This document shows positions 61,302 through 64,000 of a stretch of DNA of 64,000 nucleotides, piece after piece; positions within the stretch are counted from its first letter, which is position 1, and the number at the start of each line of letters is the position of its first letter. The notes beneath the pieces are model-generated. The model did no database searches. It had not been told where the DNA came from and saw only the letters and a program-made list of their open reading frames with translations. Position numbers and translations under genes: made by a program. The stretch comes from Limiplasma sp034927815 (GTDB taxonomy: Bacteria; Bacillota; Clostridia; Christensenellales; Aristaeellaceae): positions 62,001-126,000 of the forward strand of contig JAYFPK010000029.1 of NCBI GenBank assembly GCA_034927815.1, written 5' to 3'.

Positions 61302-61330
61302 ATCAAATCGGGCCGGGAAAAGGGTGGGCG

Positions 61331-61359
61331 TTGTGCGGCGTCGAATTTTGTAGTATAAT
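61331..61359 (+). promoter_or_regulatory. Promoter of the cytidylate-kinase-like gene
   Basis: TTGTGC (61331-61336), 17-base spacer, TATAAT (61354-61359); leader about 43 bases. Confidence 0.6.
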
Positions 61360-61408
61360 GCAAGCAAACAAGGGCGTTTTACAGCTTCATGAGGAAGGGG
61401 CGAACCCT

Positions 61409-62035
61409 ATGCAGTTCGGCCAAACGGTAGTGACTTTGGGGCGCGAATATGGGAGCGGCGGCCATGAGATCGGCCGGCAGCTGGCCCAGAGGATGGGCGT
61501 GCCCTTTTATGACCGGGAGATTCTGACCCGGGCCGCCAGGGACAGCGGCATCTGCGAGGGTGTGCTGGCGGAGTACGATGAAAAGGCCACGGCAGGTTAT
61601 CTGTTTTCCCTGGCCGCCCAGCCCGGGGAGGTGGCGGAGGGCCTGGGGGTGAACATGAGCATGCCCCTGAACCACCGGGTGTTTTTGGCCCAGTTCGAGG
61701 CCATTACCCGCCTGGCCGCCGAGGGGCCCTGCGTGATTGTGGGCCGGTGCGGGAATTACGTGCTCAAGGAGCAAAGGCATGTGGTGAACTTCTTCCTGTA
61801 CGCCCCGGTGGAGGAGCGCATCCGGCGGATCATGCGGGTGGAGGGACTGCCTCATGACCAGGCCAAGGACCGGGTGCGCCGGATGGACAAACAGCGGCAG
61901 AATTATTACAACTTCTTTGCGGACGGCAACTGGGGGTACAGGGGGAACTACCACCTGATGTTCAACACCCAGGGGATGGACACCTCCGATGCCGCCGAGG
62001 TTTTGCTGGAATATGCCAAGAGGTTCAAGGGATAG
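61409..62035 (+). CDS. Cytidylate kinase-like family protein
   Basis: A 208-residue P-loop protein of the cytidylate-kinase-like family common in Clostridia. The nucleotide motif is GREYGSGGHEIGRQLA at the N-terminus; CVIVGRCGNYVLKE is the Walker-B-like strand, and RRIMRVEG with RVRRMDKQRQNYYNFF form the lid and nucleoside side. It is distinct from Cmk, and the natural substrate is unknown. ATG 61409 follows GAGGAAGGGG. Confidence 0.85.
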   Translation: MQFGQTVVTLGREYGSGGHEIGRQLAQRMGVPFYDREILTRAARDSGICEGVLAEYDEKATAGYLFSLAAQPGEVAEGLGVNMSMPLNHRVFLAQFEAITRLAAEGPCVIVGRCGNYVLKEQRHVVNFFLYAPVEERIRRIMRVEGLPHDQAKDRVRRMDKQRQNYYNFFADGNWGYRGNYHLMFNTQGMDTSDAAEVLLEYAKRFKG

Positions 62036-62079
62036 GCGGCAGGGCTGTGGGCTGGAGATAGCTCTTTCAAAAGAAACAC

Positions 62080-62154
62080 AATTGTAACAAATGGAGAAAT
62101 TGTAACAACCATGACGGCCTTTTCCAGGACAAGCGCCCGGGAGGATGGTATACT
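62080..62154 (+). promoter_or_regulatory. Regulated promoter with AATTGTAACAA direct repeats
   Basis: AATTGTAACAA occurs at 62080-62090 and 62098-62108 (18-base period). Downstream are AGGACA (62126-62131), a 17-base spacer and TATACT (62149-62154) with TGG before it. Direct repeats upstream of a weak -35 are typical of an OmpR/PhoB-type activator; one is encoded 300 bases away. Confidence 0.55.
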
Positions 62155-62207
62155 AGCCTCAGGCGAACCATCGCCCAGGAAAACGTGATGGAAAGTAGGT
62201 TGTCTAC

Positions 62208-62369
62208 ATGAAGAAGGTTTGGATTGGACTCCTTTGCGCCATGCTGGCGTTCACATTGGCAAGCTGCCAGGGCGCCCCGGACGCGACGGACAACGCCCCC
62301 ACCCCCGAGGGACCCGCCCAGGAGCAGGAGGGGCAGATCAACGGCGTTTTGGGCTGGAGGCTGGCCTAA
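62208..62369 (+). CDS. Small lipoprotein (53 residues)
   Basis: MKKVWIGLLCAMLAFTLASC is a lipoprotein signal peptide with lipobox LASC; the mature part is 34 residues, rich in Asp, Glu, Pro and Gln, ending NGVLGWRLA. It has a promoter and a strong terminator of its own. No function can be assigned. It is the only clear lipoprotein signal in the window. Confidence 0.65.
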   Translation: MKKVWIGLLCAMLAFTLASCQGAPDATDNAPTPEGPAQEQEGQINGVLGWRLA

Positions 62370-62387
62370 GGTCAGGGCGCAAACGCA

Positions 62388-62424
62388 GGGAGGCTGCCGC
62401 GGCGAAAAGCCGCGGCAGCCTCCC
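62388..62424. terminator. Shared terminator of two convergent genes
   Basis: Perfect 16-base-pair stem GGGAGGCTGCCGCGGC / GCCGCGGCAGCCTCCC with a GAAAA loop, between the lipoprotein gene and the OmpR-type regulator. Confidence 0.7.
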
Positions 62425-62474
62425 TTGCTGTCAAGGAATCCCGGCGTCCTTGTGATCCGGATGGAAAAGAAGGA

Positions 62475-63104
62475 TTACGCCATTTTGAGCCGGTAACCGC
62501 ACTTATACACGGTTTCGATTCTCTCCCCACCCAGCTTTTTGCGCAGCCGCTGTACATGGACGTCCACCGTGCGGGTATCCCCCATGCTTTGATAGCCCCA
62601 GGCCTTGCGCAGCAGCTGCTCCCGGCTCATGGGCATGTCCGGGCTTTCCATCAGCACCAGCAGCAGGGCGAACTCCTGGGCGGTGAGCTCCACCCGCTGG
62701 CCGTCCAGCAAGGCCACCCGCTCCCGCTCGTCCAGGGTAAGCTCCCGCAGCCCTTCCTGGGTCCCTAGGAGCCCTGTTACCTTGGAGATCAGGGTCTTGG
62801 TATTCAGGGGAAGGGTGAGTACGTCGGAAGGCCCGGCGTACAGGGCCTTCAAGTGGTCCACCATGCTGCGGTCCGCGGTCCAGAACAGAACCGGGCACCC
62901 CAGGCTTTGACATTGTTCGAACAACGGGCGGCAGGTAGCCCATTTGAGCTGCGCGTCCAAAATCACCAACGGCGTGGAGCCAAGCCCGCTGGGGATGGGT
63001 TCGCCCGCATCGCAGAGGGTGACGCTGTGCTTTTCCCTACGCAGGGGGTCGCAAAGCTTTCGCGCCATTTGTAGGTCGTGCCCATAGATGAGAATAGTTG
63101 CCAT
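62475..63104 (-). CDS. OmpR/PhoB-type regulator with degenerate receiver
   Basis: A 209-residue winged-helix regulator. The C-terminal domain is intact: LDGQRVELTAQEFALLLVLM, SREQLLRKAWGYQSMGDTRT, VDVHVQRLRKKLG. The receiver-like domain keeps an Asp at position 50 (PLVILDAQ) and T76, but the conserved Lys is Leu (LTLPLN, L98) and the N-terminal acidic pair is reduced to YGHD. It may therefore work without phosphorylation. No histidine kinase is adjacent. The convergent lipoprotein gene has direct repeats suitable for it. Confidence 0.85.
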   Translation of the reverse strand: MATILIYGHDLQMARKLCDPLRREKHSVTLCDAGEPIPSGLGSTPLVILDAQLKWATCRPLFEQCQSLGCPVLFWTADRSMVDHLKALYAGPSDVLTLPLNTKTLISKVTGLLGTQEGLRELTLDERERVALLDGQRVELTAQEFALLLVLMESPDMPMSREQLLRKAWGYQSMGDTRTVDVHVQRLRKKLGGERIETVYKCGYRLKMA

Positions 63105-63152
63105 GCGATCACCTCACGATTATTATGACGATCAAAAGTGAAAAAATGTTGC

Positions 63153-63177
63153 AATTGTGATGAACAAACTGTAACAT
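63153..63177 (-). promoter_or_regulatory. Possible autoregulatory site of the OmpR-type gene
   Basis: Plus-strand AATTGTGATGA (63153-63163) and AACTGTAACAT (63167-63177) resemble the AATTGTAACAA repeats near the lipoprotein gene. They lie 50-75 bases before the gene start; a -10-like CATAAT lies between. Confidence 0.4.
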
Positions 63178-63250
63178 TTTTTAAAGGATGGAAAATTATG
63201 GAGGGAATTTGTTGCCGCATAAGGTTTTGAGCAATGCCGCCGCTATGCCC

Positions 63251-63279
63251 TTGCCACGGAGCCGCCCCCGTGCTATAAT
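63251..63279 (+). promoter_or_regulatory. Promoter leading into the tRNA-Ser region
   Basis: TTGCCA (63251-63256), 17-base spacer, TATAAT (63274-63279) with TGC before it. The first tRNA-like element is about 110 bases downstream and the real tRNA about 390. No protein gene follows. Confidence 0.6.
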
Positions 63280-63394
63280 ACTTCCGTTCTTCATCCGGGC
63301 TTTCCCCAGGAGCCGGAAGGGCCGGGGCGCGGCAAGCCGGGGAGTGACGAGCCGGGAAATGACAGGCTGGAAAGCGTGCCCGGAGAACAGGCGT

Positions 63395-63439
63395 GGAGAG
63401 GTATCGAAGCGGTCATAACGGGGCTGACTCGAAATCATG
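63395..63439 (+). repeat. Diverged copy of the tRNA-Ser 5' half (first)
   Basis: Aligned without gaps to the 5' 45 bases of tRNA-Ser(CGA), about 38 positions match, including TATCGAAG, GGTCATAACGG and GACTCGAAATC. The anticodon loop is kept but the anticodon stem no longer pairs fully, and there is no T-arm or 3' acceptor strand. Confidence 0.7.
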
Positions 63440-63483
63440 TGATAATGAATAGAGAGCCGCCGTTTATGCAATAAATTGAATAT

Positions 63484-63528
63484 GGAAGAGTATCGAAGTG
63501 GTCGCAACGAGCTGCACTCGAAATGCGG
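63484..63528 (+). repeat. Diverged copy of the tRNA-Ser 5' half (second)
   Basis: GGAAGAGTATCGAAGTGGTC, then GCAACGAGCTGCACTCGAAA. The anticodon stem CTGCA / TGCGG can still pair (one G-U) around the loop CTCGAAA. No matching T-arm or acceptor end follows. Confidence 0.7.
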
Positions 63529-63676
63529 GGCGGCCAACCCTGGGGAAATCTCCGGAAAGCCTTGATTTAACTGGATTCCTGTGGTAGTCTATGAACTGGA
63601 TATTTGCTATGTACGCCTGAAATGTACGTCCGTTTTCCAAGTGGAAGATAGAAGAACATAAAGGCAACATATACAC

Positions 63677-63768
63677 GGAGGAGTATCGAAGTGGTCATAA
63701 CGGCCCCGACTCGAAATCGGGTAATCCTGTAAAAGGGACCGTGGGTTCAAATCCCACCTCCTCCGCCA
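63677..63768 (+). tRNA. tRNA-Ser (CGA)
   Basis: Ninety-two bases with encoded CCA. Acceptor GGAGGAG / CTCCTCC with discriminator G, anticodon stem CCCGA / TCGGG with loop CTCGAAA (anticodon CGA), long variable arm (ATCCTGTAAAAGGGA region) and T-arm GTGGG / CCCAC with TTCAAAT. Type II tRNA, as expected for serine. A weak promoter (TTGATT, 17 bases, TAGTCT) lies about 100 bases upstream. Confidence 0.96.
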
Positions 63769-63807
63769 AAGCCTTGAAACACAACAGTTTCAGGGCTTCA
63801 CTTTTTT
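63769..63807 (+). terminator. Terminator of tRNA-Ser
   Basis: Stem AAGCCTTGAAAC / GTTTCAGGGCTT (12 pairs, one G-U), then CACTTTTTT. The tail 63811-64000 has an extended -10-like TGCTATAAT (63824-63832) but no recognised gene. Confidence 0.75.
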
Positions 63808-64000
63808 GGTCATACCTTGCATTTGCTATAATGCTTCGATGTACGCCCAAAAACCTCTCATGTACGTCCGGGAAATCAGATACTCACAATGCTTTGCTGC
63901 CCCGGCTGTACCGCATCCTGAGCCATCGAGGTTCTATCAATCCATGACATTGCTTGAGCGGCAGCCAGTTTGGAATTGGACTCCAAATGCGCATAGGTGT

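Larger units (their letters stand above)
63608..63870 (+). repeat. Paired ATGTACG repeats flanking tRNA-Ser
   Basis: ATGTACGCC / ATGTACGTCCG occur as a pair at 63609-63617 and 63622-63632, and again at 63839-63847 and 63860-63870, in the same order on both sides of the tRNA. They could be recombinase arm-type sites or a mobile-element remnant. Confidence 0.55.

Noticed and set aside
63484..63575. A second functional tRNA-Ser gene
   Set aside because: The 5' half and anticodon arm could fold, but no T-arm, no variable arm and no complementary acceptor strand follow.

Overview
The window looks like a high-GC member of the class Clostridia (Firmicutes), probably a plant-polysaccharide-degrading gut or rumen organism. 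Support: purine-rich Shine-Dalgarno sites throughout, many GTG/TTG starts, YesM-type histidine kinases paired with AraC-type response regulators beside sugar ABC transporters, a LoaP-type antiterminator heading a polysaccharide operon, and a likely spore-surface domain protein. The genus cannot be told from the sequence.

Layout. 1-0.8 kb: tail of an unidentified gene, a terminator and a VanZ-like membrane protein. 0.9-16.6 kb (minus strand): an exopolysaccharide/capsule locus. In transcription order it holds a chain-length/tyrosine-kinase fusion, a CpsB-type phosphatase, then behind a second promoter and an attenuator-like leader loaP, an orphan membrane domain of a CapD/PglF-type protein, a phosphoglycosyl transferase, five further glycosyltransferases, a WbpP-type UDP-GlcNAc 4-epimerase, an EpsG-like polymerase and a Wzx flippase. 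16.7-22.1 kb: a secreted 1827-residue protein made almost wholly of about 55 copies of a 32-residue YD-like repeat. 22.4-23.2 kb: two divergent XRE regulators around a palindromic operator-promoter. 23.3-30.6 kb (plus): two-component system, sugar ABC transporter and a cytoplasmic sulfatase. 30.8-33.3 kb: HAAS membrane protein with PadR regulator, and an AraC/GyrI-type regulator.

33.5-46.3 kb (minus): a two-component system and a nine-gene operon with a sugar ABC transporter, split transketolase, FGGY kinase, fucose-isomerase-like protein, DUF4038 (GH140-like) hydrolase and an RpiB homologue that has lost its phosphate-binding residues. The combination fits D-apiose or apioside catabolism by the transketolase route; this is the most coherent candidate system here. 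46.5-52.8 kb (minus): a GH66 dextranase-like enzyme with its ABC transporter and a LacI regulator; identical 14-bp palindromes lie before the enzyme gene and the regulator gene. 52.8-55.4 kb: a gene-poor patch with a double jelly-roll (BclA C-terminal-like) protein, long inverted repeats, an AraC fragment and tRNA-Ala(GGC).

55.7-63.1 kb: lipase-3 protein, galactose mutarotase, DUF2804 protein, IMP dehydrogenase, a cytidylate-kinase-like protein, a 53-residue lipoprotein and an OmpR-type regulator with a degenerate receiver. 63.2-64 kb: tRNA-Ser(CGA) preceded by two diverged copies of its own 5' half and flanked by ATGTACG repeats, which looks like a recombination or integration site.

The three sugar modules share one design (membrane sensor or LacI switch, ABC importer, cytoplasmic or secreted hydrolase, intracellular pathway), while the polysaccharide locus appears controlled by processive antitermination.
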